Numbered from the stretch's first letter, positions 9,707 through 17,715 are shown. The stretch is 51,392 bases of DNA from Pseudomonadota bacterium (GCA_021798915.1 JAJZBM010000021.1:1-51392); one strand, 5' to 3'. Notes: generated by a model from the sequence alone, not told the origin. Numbers and translations: made by a program.

Positions 9707-12053
9707 GCGTTCCCCGCGCCTGCGGGGATGAACCGCTGACCCCGAACTTCGACGCCAACGTGGTCATGCGTTCCCCGCGCCTGCGGGGATGAACCGGTAT
9801 CCCGTTTCGTTGAGGAAATCCGGGCGATGCGTTCCCCGCGCCTGCGGGGATGAACCGGAGACCGCCAAGCTACCCGGGACAGCCTCCTAGCGTTCCCCGC
9901 GCCTGCGGGGATGAACCGAAATCTCTTGTCCTCGGTGTTCTGGATATCGCGCGTTCCCCGCGCCTGCGGGGATGAACCGAACCCTTGGCATCGCCGGCGC
10001 GTGGCAGCAGCGCGTTCCCCGCGCCTGCGGGGATGAACCGGCGCGGGCGTCGATGCGGGCGAGATGAACCGAGCGTTCCCCGCGCCTGCGGGGATGAACC
10101 GTCGGCCTGATGAAGCTCTCCCCTAGTGATGGCGCGTTCCCCGCGCCTGCGGGGATGAACCGGCTCAGTTCTTCTTGCAGACGATCGTGAACATGCGTTC
10201 CCCGCGCCTGCGGGGATGAACCGGAACCGAACCATGACGGATAGTCAAACTCTTCGCGTTCCCCGCGCCTGCGGGGATGAACCGGCCTATCGGCCGAAGG
10301 CGTGATCGACCGACTCGCGTTCCCCGCGCCTGCGGGGATGAACCGTATAACAGGCAATGATGCCTACAAGCAGGAGGGCGTTCCCCGCGCCTGCGGGGAT
10401 GAACCGCATTCCCGACTGGCGGCTACGAAGCGCAGGTCGCGTTCCCCGCGCCTGCGGGGATGAACCGCCGAATGGCAAGCTCATTACGCTAATCCGAGCG
10501 CGTTCCCCGCGCCTGCGGGGATGAACCGGTCACGGCGGGATGGCCCTGAAGCCCGTTGAGGCGTTCCCCGCGCCTGCGGGGATGAACCGGCCGAGAACCA
10601 TTTTCTCAAACACAAGCAGGCGCGTTCCCCGCGCCTGCGGGGATGAACCGACGAATAGTCAAACTCTCCCCATTATTGAGGAGCGTTCCCCGCGCCTGCG
10701 GGGATGAACCGCGATCATCCTCGATCACGTGGGCAATGGCGGAGCGTTCCCCGCGCCTGCGGGGATGAACCGTTGTCGCGGCGCTTCGCGCCCCCGTGGC
10801 ACGCGCGTTCCCCGCGCCTGCGGGGATGAACCGATACGGTAGCAGCCCGCGCACTGCCGCACGCCGCGTTCCCCGCGCCTGCGGGGATGAACCGGGGTCG
10901 CGTGATGAGTGACGTGCTGGACCTATGCGTTCCCCGCGCCTGCGGGGATGAACCGTGTCCCGGGTAGCTGTTTTTTCTGGCCCGCTGGCGTTCCCCGCGC
11001 CTGCGGGGATGAACCGCAATCGCCACTGACGGCAGGATTGCTTGCATGGCGTTCCCCGCGCCTGCGGGGATGAACCTCCGAGGAGGAGGGCACCGGCAAG
11101 GGCTTCCTCGCGTTCCCCGCGCCTGCGGGGATGAACCGCACACGGTCTTGCCCGCCCCTGTCGGCATCACGCGTTCCCCGCGCCTGCGGGGATGAACCGA
11201 CCTGTCGTATGCGTCGTGGTCGAAGTGGCGCGCGTTCCCCGCGCCTGCGGGGATGAACCGGGACCGAACCATGATAGATAGTCAAACTCTCCGCGTTCCC
11301 CGCGCCTGCGGGGATGAACCGACCCGGCGGCAATGCTACCGGCGTTGCTCAAGGCGTTCCCCGCGCCTGCGGGGATGAACCGGCAGCGTTGTTGAGCTGC
11401 GCGACCGGCACCGCGCGTTCCCCGCGCCTGCGGGGATGAACCGTCGTCCGGAGCCTGGGCGAAGCAGTCTCCAAGGCGTTCCCCGCGCCTGCGGGGATGA
11501 ACCGTCCAAGCATTCCGCCGGGCAGTCGCCGGCGCAGCGTTCCCCGCGCCTGCGGGGATGAACCGCACTCTCCGGCAACCCCGCCGCAATGCGCCGCGCG
11601 TTCCCCGCGCCTGCGGGGATGAACCGGTGAAAGACCCCGGCGCTCTGCCGCCAGGGCGGCGTTCCCCGCGCCTGCGGGGATGAACCGATATCGACGCGCG
11701 TATGCCGCGAATAATTGTCGCGTTCCCCGCGCCTGCGGGGATGAACCGTCGTCTCTCTCACTGCCACCAAGCGCGCCGCCGCGTTCCCCGCGCCTGCGGG
11801 GATGAACCGTCTCCTCGGCGCATCGCGGCGACCATGCCTATGCGTTCCCCGCGCCTGCGGGGATGAACCGAACGCGGCAGCCGGCACGCGAGACTGGAAG
11901 CGGCGTTCCCCGCGCCTGCGGGGATGAACCGACGTAGCCGCGTGAGAGCACGTCGAGCCACCAGCGTTCCCCGCGCCTGCGGGGATGAACCGGACTCGAC
12001 CCACAAGTGCCTGCGCGTCGTGGCGCGTTCCCCGCGCCTGCGGGGATGAACCG
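9707..12053 (+). CRISPR. Type I-E CRISPR array, 39 repeats and 38 spacers
   Basis: Repeats of 29 bp begin with GCGTTCCCCGCG and end with GCGGGGATGAACCG, the standard I-E hairpin repeat. I checked every start; they fall exactly at 9707 + 61n for n = 0 to 38, so every spacer is 32 nt. All repeats look identical except the one at 11049-11077, whose last base is T in place of G. The leader end is next to cas2, so spacer 1 (9736-9767) should be the newest. The last repeat (12025-12053) is not degenerate, which suggests the distal end may have been trimmed. Spacers 9 (10224-10255), 16 (10651-10682) and 26 (11261-11292) are related in sequence. Spacers 23 and 24 encode P-loop motifs. The frames on the minus strand reading [10 protein letters not shown] and VHPRRRGER are repeat translations and not genes. 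Confidence 0.99.
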
Positions 12054-12176
12054 GCCGTCTAGACCGCCGGCGCTATGGGCGGTGAGCGGCGATGCCGATC
12101 GCATGAATTGGCGGTAGAGCGATTTCTTTCCGACGAGCATTGCCTGCAGCGGTGGGATAGTGCCGACCAGGAGGGC

Positions 12177-12211
12177 TTGCTTTACGCCTCAAAAAGAATA
12201 TTATTCATTTT
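12177..12211 (+). promoter_or_regulatory. Candidate promoter of the toxin-antitoxin pair
   Basis: TTGCTT (12177-12182) and TATTAT (12199-12204) are separated by 16 bp in a locally AT-rich stretch just before the toxin gene. With the usual 6-7 bp from the -10 box, transcription would start at about 12211, essentially at the toxin ATG (12212). No ribosome-binding site is visible, so the first gene may be read from a leaderless mRNA. Confidence 0.45.
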
Positions 12212-12577
12212 ATGGAATGGCTGGCCGAATACACCGACGAGTTTGGCGATTGGTGGGATGGCCTCACCGAAGCCGAGCAGATCAGCATCGACGCCCATGT
12301 CCGCAAATTGGAGCAGCGCGGCCCCAACCTGCCGTTCCCCTATTCGAGCGGCATCAACGGATCGCGTCACGCCCATATGCGGGAGTTGCGCGTGCAGAGT
12401 GGAGGCAAGCCCCTGCGGGTGTTCTATGCGTTCGATCCGCGCCGCATGGCCATCCTGCTGATCGGCGGCGACAAGACCGGCGACCGGCGGTTTTACGAAC
12501 GAATGATCCCGATCGCCGATGCCCTCTATGACGAACATCTGGCCGAGTTGGAAAAGGAGCAGAACGATGGCCGGTAG
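12212..12577 (+). CDS. RelE/HigB-family toxin (Gp49-like)
   Basis: 121-residue protein of the phage-derived Gp49/HigB-like toxin family, mRNA interferases that act at the ribosome. It shows the family signature: an acidic Trp-rich start (EWLAEYTDEFGDWWDGL), the LPFPYSSGINGSRHAHMRELRV segment, and the core PLRVFYAFDPRRMAILLIGG. It is followed with a 11-bp overlap by an HTH antitoxin, the usual HigB-HigA order. The pair lies 158 bp after the last CRISPR repeat. Target specificity cannot be read from sequence. Confidence 0.85.
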   Translation: MEWLAEYTDEFGDWWDGLTEAEQISIDAHVRKLEQRGPNLPFPYSSGINGSRHAHMRELRVQSGGKPLRVFYAFDPRRMAILLIGGDKTGDRRFYERMIPIADALYDEHLAELEKEQNDGR

Positions 12578-12899
12578 GCGTTCCTTCGCGGAGCTTCGTG
12601 CCCGCATGTCGCCGGAGGCAAAGGCCAAGGCGGAAGCCGAGGCGCAACATCTCGGCGAGGAAATGGATCTCGCCGAGGTGCGCCGCGCCTTGAAGCTGTC
12701 GCAAGAGGAAATCGGGCAGGCACTCCAGATCAAACAGGGATCGGTCGCCAAGATTGAGAAGCGGGCGGATATGTATGTCAGCACGCTGCGCCGCTTCATC
12801 GAGGCTATGGGCGGCGAATTGGAGATCATCGCGCGCTTTCCCGACCACGCGGTCAAGATCAGGAATTTCGCTGATCTCAATGAGAAGGAGAACGCCTGA
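12567..12899 (+). CDS. HigA-like XRE-family antitoxin
   Basis: 110-residue helix-turn-helix protein that should neutralise the upstream toxin and repress their shared promoter. The HTH spans about residues 35-70 (LAEVRRALKLSQEEIGQAL, IKQGSVAKIEKR), followed by the family motif YVSTLRRFIEAMGGELEIIARFPD. I chose ATG 12567, behind AAGGAG, and not the upstream in-frame ATG at 12519, whose residues do not fit the family. The N-terminal segment rich in Ala, Glu and Lys is probably the toxin-binding part. Confidence 0.87.
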   Translation: MAGRRSFAELRARMSPEAKAKAEAEAQHLGEEMDLAEVRRALKLSQEEIGQALQIKQGSVAKIEKRADMYVSTLRRFIEAMGGELEIIARFPDHAVKIRNFADLNEKENA

Positions 12900-13289
12900 C
12901 CTCAAGGTAAAGCCGCCGTTTGTAAGTATTTTTACCCCACAGTACGACACGCCCTATACCCTATACCGCTGACGAGGCCCGATTGGCATCTATCGTAGGC
13001 TGGCCTGGCGGGCCGGCGTGCTCTCGCAACGACGAGCCCCAGTTTCGTTTTCCTCATCATTTTCCTCGCGGGAAACGCGATCGTTGACTTTTTCCTGAAG
13101 GAATGTGACACACGCTTGTGTCACTCTTGCGATGGCGAACCATATTTAGCGAGAAAAGCACCTTTTTATCAATATGTTGTGGTCGTTTTGGGTTCCCGTC
13201 CCCTACGGGACGCCAGCCTTCCCAACATATTGAAATCGCTAAATTTTTTCGGTGTCGTCCCGCGAATGTGACACACGCGGGAGGCCGTG
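12900..13289. other. Non-coding segment with nested inverted repeats between direct repeats
   Basis: No convincing gene lies here. Two copies of GAATGTGACACACGC occur at 13101-13115 and 13264-13278. Between them are nested inverted repeats: ATTTAGCGA (13144-13152) with TCGCTAAAT (13236-13244), TCAATATGTTG (13169-13179) with CAACATATTGA (13223-13233), and TCCCGT (13194-13199) with ACGGGA (13205-13210). The first direct repeat is also half of a hairpin, GTGACACA-CGCT-TGTGTCAC (13104-13123). The second ends 11 bp before the integrase-like fragment. It could be a recombination (att) site, a structured RNA, or a small non-autonomous element. Confidence 0.6.
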
Positions 13290-13454
13290 ATGGCGGTGTG
13301 TTCCTCCGTCGAGAGGCGACGCCAGACCTATTATTTCCGGGCCCGGCTGCGCCAACATTATGAGGCGGAGCTTCGTGATCTCATCACGACGCTACAGCAG
13401 CAATGGCGGCATGAGGATGTGTCATCGGCAAGCGGTGAGGCTGAACTCATGGCC
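13290..13454 (+). pseudogene. Tyrosine recombinase/integrase N-terminal fragment
   Basis: From ATG 13290 (in-frame GTG at 13287) the frame reads MAVCSSVERRRQTYYFRARL and continues about 50 residues (LRQHYEAELRDLITTLQQQW). SVERRxxTYYFRxR is the usual beginning of alphaproteobacterial phage-type integrases. After about residue 55 the frame runs into sequence that belongs to the 3' end of the opposing GntR gene, and no catalytic R-H-R-Y domain follows. I infer a truncated integrase; a small unrelated ORF is the alternative. Confidence 0.45.
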
Positions 13455-14262
13455 ACCCTCCGCCCGCCTGCGCCCCTGGACCCGCCGGCCGCCGCATACG
13501 CGGCGCCAGCCTCACATCATCATCAGGATCGGCCGCCTCCGTCCGTCCCTTTTGAGCACCGTGTTTCTCGTGCGCGTTGTCGTCTCCGGTTGGCGCGTTG
13601 GCTGCAAGCCGGGCCGCAGCGTTCTGGATATGGCTCAGGATGCGGGCTTCGGCCTTGTTGGGATCGCCAGCGACGATCGCCGCCAGGATGTCACGGTGCT
13701 GCTGCCAGATGCTGATCGGCGGCTCGGATTTACGAAGCACCTCGCCCATGACGCGGCGTAGGAAGCGCCAATGGATTTCCGCCGTCGGCCGGATCATCGG
13801 GTTGCCGGACGCATCGTAGACGAAGGCATGGAACGCGACGTCGTGGGCAATCATGGCTTTGATCGCCCCGGCCGCGACAGCATCAAATCCCACCTCGAGA
13901 ATATGCTCGCCCTGGCGCTTCGTCTGCTGCGCGATCTCAGGCGAAGCCGCACAGCGCCGCGCCGCCAGACCCGCTGCGAGCGCATCGAGGGTGGCGCGAA
14001 CCTGATAGCGATCGCGCATCATCTGCATATCGAGTGGTGCGACGACCAAACCGCGCCGGCCGGCGTCCTGAACGATGCCGTCGCTTTTGAGCAACAGCAG
14101 GGCTTGCTGAATAGGCTGGCGAGAAACGCCGTAGCGTTCGGCCAAGACTTCCTGGACGAGGTGAGTGCTGGGCGCGAGAGCGCCATCGGCGATTTCATCG
14201 ATAATCGCGTCATAAGCCTGCTCGACCAGGCTCGGGTGAGATTGCAGGTGCATCACAGCCAT
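13447..14262 (-). CDS. GntR-family (FadR/FCD type) transcriptional regulator
   Basis: 271-residue DNA-binding regulator. An N-terminal winged HTH (SLVEQAYDAIIDEI, ERYGVSRQPIQQALLLLKSDGIV) is followed by an all-helical FCD ligand domain (YQVRATLDALAAGLAARR, AHDVAFHAFVYDASGNPMI, HRDILAAIVAGDPNKAEA). FCD regulators sense small carboxylic acids and usually control catabolic genes. The family normally ends near LSHIQNAAARL; the ~45 further residues, rich in Asp, Arg and Pro, run into the integrase fragment and may be read-through created by the island junction. No target operon is adjacent, so its regulon is unknown. Confidence 0.88.
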   Translation of the reverse strand: MAVMHLQSHPSLVEQAYDAIIDEIADGALAPSTHLVQEVLAERYGVSRQPIQQALLLLKSDGIVQDAGRRGLVVAPLDMQMMRDRYQVRATLDALAAGLAARRCAASPEIAQQTKRQGEHILEVGFDAVAAGAIKAMIAHDVAFHAFVYDASGNPMIRPTAEIHWRFLRRVMGEVLRKSEPPISIWQQHRDILAAIVAGDPNKAEARILSHIQNAAARLAANAPTGDDNAHEKHGAQKGRTEAADPDDDVRLAPRMRRPAGPGAQAGGGWP

Positions 14263-14310
14263 CTGAATTCCGAATGTTGTATTCAGAATTCAAACTATGA
14301 TTCTGTCAAG
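14263..14310 (-). promoter_or_regulatory. Putative promoter and operator of the GntR regulator
   Basis: On the minus strand TTGACA (plus 14304-14309) lies upstream of the regulator start and can pair with TGAATA at about 18-bp spacing. TGAATTC (14264-14270) and GAATTCA (14286-14292) form an inverted repeat overlapping the -10 region. That is where an autorepressing GntR protein would bind. The whole segment is strikingly AT-rich for this genome. Confidence 0.4.
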
Positions 14311-14381
14311 CGTCATTTGAGCCATGCCAGATTTAGGTGACGGGGCGGCCTGAACCACTCCTGGTTTGCCGGCAACTGTAA

Positions 14382-14490
14382 TCAGACGACTGCTGCGGGG
14401 CGGTAGTCGGTGCCGGAGGCGAGCATGGCATTGAGGGTGACGACGAGCTTCCTGGCGGTGGCGATGATGGCGGCCTCGCCGGGGTGATCC
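14382..14490 (-). pseudogene. IS110-type transposase C-terminal remnant
   Basis: The last ~32 codons of a minus-strand frame read HPGEAAIIATARKLVVTLNAM-LASGTDYRP and then stop. The pattern A-x-x-x-A-R-K-L-x-V-x-L-N-A-M-L is typical of the C-terminus of IS110/IS116/IS902 transposases. Upstream sequence does not continue the family, so only a fragment remains. It lies between the GntR gene and the SYLF gene, at the right edge of the accessory region. Confidence 0.55.
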
Positions 14491-14553
14491 GCGGCAACCC
14501 CGCCGCCCCCTGGCCTTCTTTCCCGCCCCCGATCTCCAGCCGATCCCGTGTCG

Positions 14554-15375
14554 TCAATTCTTGGGTGGCGCCAGATCCTGGCTTTGCACCGGGGCGAGCG
14601 ATTGCGGGGCGCCGGATGTGGCCGGCGGGTTCTCGGGCGCGGCATTGGCGGCGGCCGGAGGGTTTGGTAGCGTCGCGTTGGCCGCCGGGGCGGAGGGCGC
14701 GGCGCCGTATTTGGCGAGGACGGCGCGGAGCGGATCGGCGCCGGGATTGTTCACCTTCATATCGACGACGATTTCGCGTCCGCCGATATCCTGGCCATAA
14801 TAGGCGCGATCCCATTCCGATTTCGCGGCGAGCAGACTGCCATTGAGGGAAATCCCGACGAACAGCCCGCTCGACTGCGAAAACGCGAGAATATCGGCGC
14901 GCAGCGCCGCGGTCGTCGCGCCTTCGACGCCGGCACCCATCTGCGCGAAGGCGACCGAGGCATCGCCGCCGATCTTGAAGCGGCTATCCATCACCGCGTT
15001 CAGCCCCTTCTCGGTGAGGATGGTCATCAGGATCTCGCTGTCCTGGAGTCCCGCCTGGAGCCCGAAACTCGCGGTGCTGAGCTGATAGAAGGCCGGCGAG
15101 GACCAGGAGCCATTGCCGTCGCGGGCGGCCAGCACGCAATCACCGCCGGCGCCGCCGATGAAGAAGCTCGCGCGAAACACCCGCGGACACACCATCACCG
15201 CCCGGGCCCGCTGCATCGCCCAGATGCGATCGCCGGTATTGGTGCCGCTCAGCATTTCCTGGACGGAAAGCGTCGCCCGGTCGACCAGGGTCTGTTGCTC
15301 GCTCTGCGCCCAGGCGAGGGCTGGCGCGAGGATTGGGGCGAGGGTCAGGAGAGCCGTGAGCAGATAACGCAACAT
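14554..15375 (-). CDS. Secreted SYLF-domain (Ysc84-like) lipid-binding protein
   Basis: 273-residue exported protein. A Sec signal peptide (MLRYLLTALLTLAPILAPALAWAQ) precedes a SYLF/DUF500 domain covering roughly residues 30-225 (RARAVMVCPRVFRASFFIGGAGG, FYQLSTASFGLQAGLQDSE, VGISLNGSLLAA, YYG). SYLF domains bind phosphoinositides in eukaryotes; the bacterial role is unclear. The C-terminal ~45 residues are a Pro/Ala-rich tail. The start at 15375 follows GGAGAACAAC, and the longer frame upstream lacks homology. It appears to be a single-gene unit. Confidence 0.85.
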   Translation of the reverse strand: MLRYLLTALLTLAPILAPALAWAQSEQQTLVDRATLSVQEMLSGTNTGDRIWAMQRARAVMVCPRVFRASFFIGGAGGDCVLAARDGNGSWSSPAFYQLSTASFGLQAGLQDSEILMTILTEKGLNAVMDSRFKIGGDASVAFAQMGAGVEGATTAALRADILAFSQSSGLFVGISLNGSLLAAKSEWDRAYYGQDIGGREIVVDMKVNNPGADPLRAVLAKYGAAPSAPAANATLPNPPAAANAAPENPPATSGAPQSLAPVQSQDLAPPKN

Positions 15376-15433
15376 GGTTGTTCTCCAGGTAATTGGCGGG
15401 CGATCTTGATAGTGGTTCGGGGTTTTGGCAAGA

Positions 15434-16051
15434 TCAACCCGGCGGCTCGTTGACCCCGCCGATCCACCACCCCTCGCGGTGCCATTCGAAGTGGGTGAGG
15501 GAAAGATTGCTGATCGAGACATTTTGTGCCTGCTCGGCGGCGATGCCAAGCACATGCGCGAGGGCGGCGCGGATCACCCCGCCATGCGCGACGGCGACCA
15601 AATCCTCCCCGCCATGGGCTGCCGCCAGCCGGGTCAGGCAGATTCCGACCCGCGCCACGACATCGGCCATGCTCTCGCCGCCGGGGGGGCGGGTCGCGGC
15701 GGGCAGCGGCCAGAACTGATCGGCGCGGCGGGCGAACAACGCCGCCACCTCGCGCTGGGGCAGCCCCTCCCAGGCGCCGAGCGTCTGCTCGATCAAGGCG
15801 GGCTCGACGGTCAGCGTCTGCGGCGGGTAGCCGGCGGCGAAAATCGCCTGCGCCGTCTCCCGGGTGCGTGAAAGCGGCGAGACCAGCCAGCGCGCCGGCC
15901 GCGGCAGGCGGGTGGCGAGGCGCGCGTAGAGGGGCCGCTCGGCGGCGAGCGCTTGTGGGCAGAGCGGCACGTCATGGGCGCCATAGAGCACCGCCCGCGC
16001 CCGCGCCTCGACCAGCGCGTGGCGGAGTAGCCAGAATCGAACCGGTTTCAT
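15434..16051 (-). CDS. Histidine phosphatase family protein (phosphoglycerate mutase-like)
   Basis: 205-residue enzyme of the 2H/RHG phosphatase family. The catalytic motif is LLRHALVEA (H about residue 11, with the usual RHG replaced by RHA). It is followed by SPLSRTRETAQAI, the acid motif E in LIEQTLGAWEGL, and the second histidine in VAVAHGGVIRAAL. Relatives include alpha-ribazole phosphatase (CobC) and GpmB-type phosphatases; the substrate cannot be decided. No cobalamin genes are adjacent. Confidence 0.85.
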   Translation of the reverse strand: MKPVRFWLLRHALVEARARAVLYGAHDVPLCPQALAAERPLYARLATRLPRPARWLVSPLSRTRETAQAIFAAGYPPQTLTVEPALIEQTLGAWEGLPQREVAALFARRADQFWPLPAATRPPGGESMADVVARVGICLTRLAAAHGGEDLVAVAHGGVIRAALAHVLGIAAEQAQNVSISNLSLTHFEWHREGWWIGGVNEPPG

Positions 16052-16080
16052 GATTTCTCTCGATCAGGGTGTCCGCAAAC

Positions 16081-16884
16081 TCATTCACCGAGCGAGACCA
16101 GGGCCCCGCCGTGGCGGGCGGCGTTCAGCTCGCGCCGGAATAAAAGCGCCATCGCGAGGAGCCAGGCAAGATTGAGGCCGAACGCGAAGGCGAGGTCACG
16201 CGCCCCGTTGCCGCCGCCGAGCATGGCCGCGCGCAACCCCTCGAAGACATGCGCGGACGGCAGCGCCCAGGCGAACGGACGCAACCCCGCCGGCAGCGCC
16301 GAGACCGGGTAGAACACGGCGGAAAGCGGCGTCAAGCCGAACATCACCGTCCACACCAGCCCCTCGGCGCCGGCACCGTGGCGGAGGATGAAGGCGACGA
16401 CGCCAAGCGCCACCCACCAGCCCATCATCGCGAGATTGGCATAGAGCAGTAAAACCACCGGACCGAGGGCGAAAATATCGAACGCATAGAGCAGGAAAGC
16501 CAGCAGAATCGCCGGCATCATGCCGGCCAGCAGGCGCAGAACCGACATCACGATGAGGGCGGCGATCAATTCCCATGGCCGGAGCGGACTGACGAGCAGA
16601 TGGCCGAGATTGCGCGACCAGATTTCCTCGAGAAAACTCACCGAAAACCCGAGCTGGCTGGCGAGCGCCGCCTCCCATAGCAGCACCCCGGCGATGAGCA
16701 GCCCGGCAACCCCGGCGAAAGCGCCGCCATGTCCGGCGAGAAACCGCGCCGTGAACCCCCAGATCAGCAATTGCAGCACCGGGCCATAGGCGAAATCGAG
16801 CAGGCGCGGCCAGGAGCGGCGATAGAGCGCGAGGTGGCGATAGACCAGCGCCCATATCCGCCGCAAAGATCCCGCTCCCGCCAT
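16081..16884 (-). CDS. ABC-2 type transporter permease
   Basis: 267-residue inner-membrane protein with about six hydrophobic segments and the ABC-2 architecture (WSRNLGHLLVSPLRPWELIAAL, YPVSALPAGLRPFAWALPSAHVFEGLRAAML). It pairs with the ATPase immediately upstream, with which it overlaps by 1 bp. Together they form a Nod/Ccm-like exporter of polysaccharide, lipid or drug type; the substrate is not apparent. Confidence 0.88.
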   Translation of the reverse strand: MAGAGSLRRIWALVYRHLALYRRSWPRLLDFAYGPVLQLLIWGFTARFLAGHGGAFAGVAGLLIAGVLLWEAALASQLGFSVSFLEEIWSRNLGHLLVSPLRPWELIAALIVMSVLRLLAGMMPAILLAFLLYAFDIFALGPVVLLLYANLAMMGWWVALGVVAFILRHGAGAEGLVWTVMFGLTPLSAVFYPVSALPAGLRPFAWALPSAHVFEGLRAAMLGGGNGARDLAFAFGLNLAWLLAMALLFRRELNAARHGGALVSLGE

Positions 16885-17609
16885 CAGCCGTCGGCCCGCG
16901 CGACAGCGAGAAAGACGTCCTCCAAGGTCTCGCGTCCGAAGCGCGCGCGCAGCGCCGCCGGGCTGCCGCGCGCGACGATCACCCCCCGGCGCAGGATCAG
17001 CGTCTCGTCACAGAGGCGCTCGACCTCGGTCATGTTGTGCGAGGCGAGCAGGATCGCGCAGCCGCTCGCCGCGCGATAGGCGGCGAGCCAGGTGCGCAGC
17101 CGGTCGGCGGTATCGGGATCGAGGCTCGCCGTCGGCTCGTCGAGGAGCAGCACCGCGGGGCGGTTGATCAGCGCTTTGGCGAGCGCGAGCCGCGTCTTCT
17201 GCCCCGCCGACAGCGTCCCCGCCGGGCGGTCGAGGAAGGCGAGGAGATCAAGCTCGCCGGCGAGTTCGCGGATCCGCCGTTCGAGCCCGGCAACGCCGTA
17301 GAGATGGCCATAGACGCGGAGATTTTCGGCAACCGACAGCCGCGCCGGCAAGGCGACATAGGGAGAGGCGAAATTCATTCGCGCCAGCGCCGCGAAACGG
17401 TCGCGCGCCATGTCATGGCCAAGGATTTCGATCCGCCCGGCGCTCGGCAAAACCAGGCCGAGCAGCATCGCGAGCGTCGTCGTCTTGCCGGCGCCATTGC
17501 CCCCGAGGAGGGCGACGATCTCGCCGGCGGCGACGGTGAAGCTGATCCCCGCCACCGCTGTGACCCGCCCATACCGCTTGCTCAGCCCCTCGACCCGGAT
17601 CGCCGCCAT
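16884..17609 (-). CDS. ABC transporter ATP-binding protein (ABC-2 exporter)
   Basis: 241-residue ATPase with Walker A GGNGAGKTTT, signature LSAGQKTRLALAKAL, Walker B VLLLDEPTASLDPD and switch histidine in ASHNMTEVERL. I chose the start at 17609 (MAAIRVEGLSKRYG) because the family homology begins there; the longer frame to 17777 overlaps the promoter region of the divergent dioxygenase gene. It is co-transcribed with the permease that follows. Confidence 0.92.
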   Translation of the reverse strand: MAAIRVEGLSKRYGRVTAVAGISFTVAAGEIVALLGGNGAGKTTTLAMLLGLVLPSAGRIEILGHDMARDRFAALARMNFASPYVALPARLSVAENLRVYGHLYGVAGLERRIRELAGELDLLAFLDRPAGTLSAGQKTRLALAKALINRPAVLLLDEPTASLDPDTADRLRTWLAAYRAASGCAILLASHNMTEVERLCDETLILRRGVIVARGSPAALRARFGRETLEDVFLAVARADG

Positions 17610-17715
17610 GCGCCTTTCATACGCGAACGCGATGCCGGCGTGAAATCGCGATCGGCGGGCCCTTGCAATCGCGTCGGGGCGGACGAACATGCGGGGGAGA
17701 TACTTCGGAGGCAAA

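Noticed and set aside
10044-10072. Spacer 6 holds GAGATGAACCGA, resembling the end of the repeat
   Set aside because: Only the last ~10 bases match and the hairpin half is absent; the 61-bp spacing shows that it is an ordinary spacer.
12086-12114. Possible fortieth, decayed repeat after the array
   Set aside because: At the expected register only a few bases match the consensus and no palindrome remains.
9870-12140. Several minus-strand frames of 65-222 codons with repeated [19 protein letters not shown] and GSSPQARGT motifs
   Set aside because: They are translations of the CRISPR repeats in three frames; the 61-bp period and array structure explain them completely.
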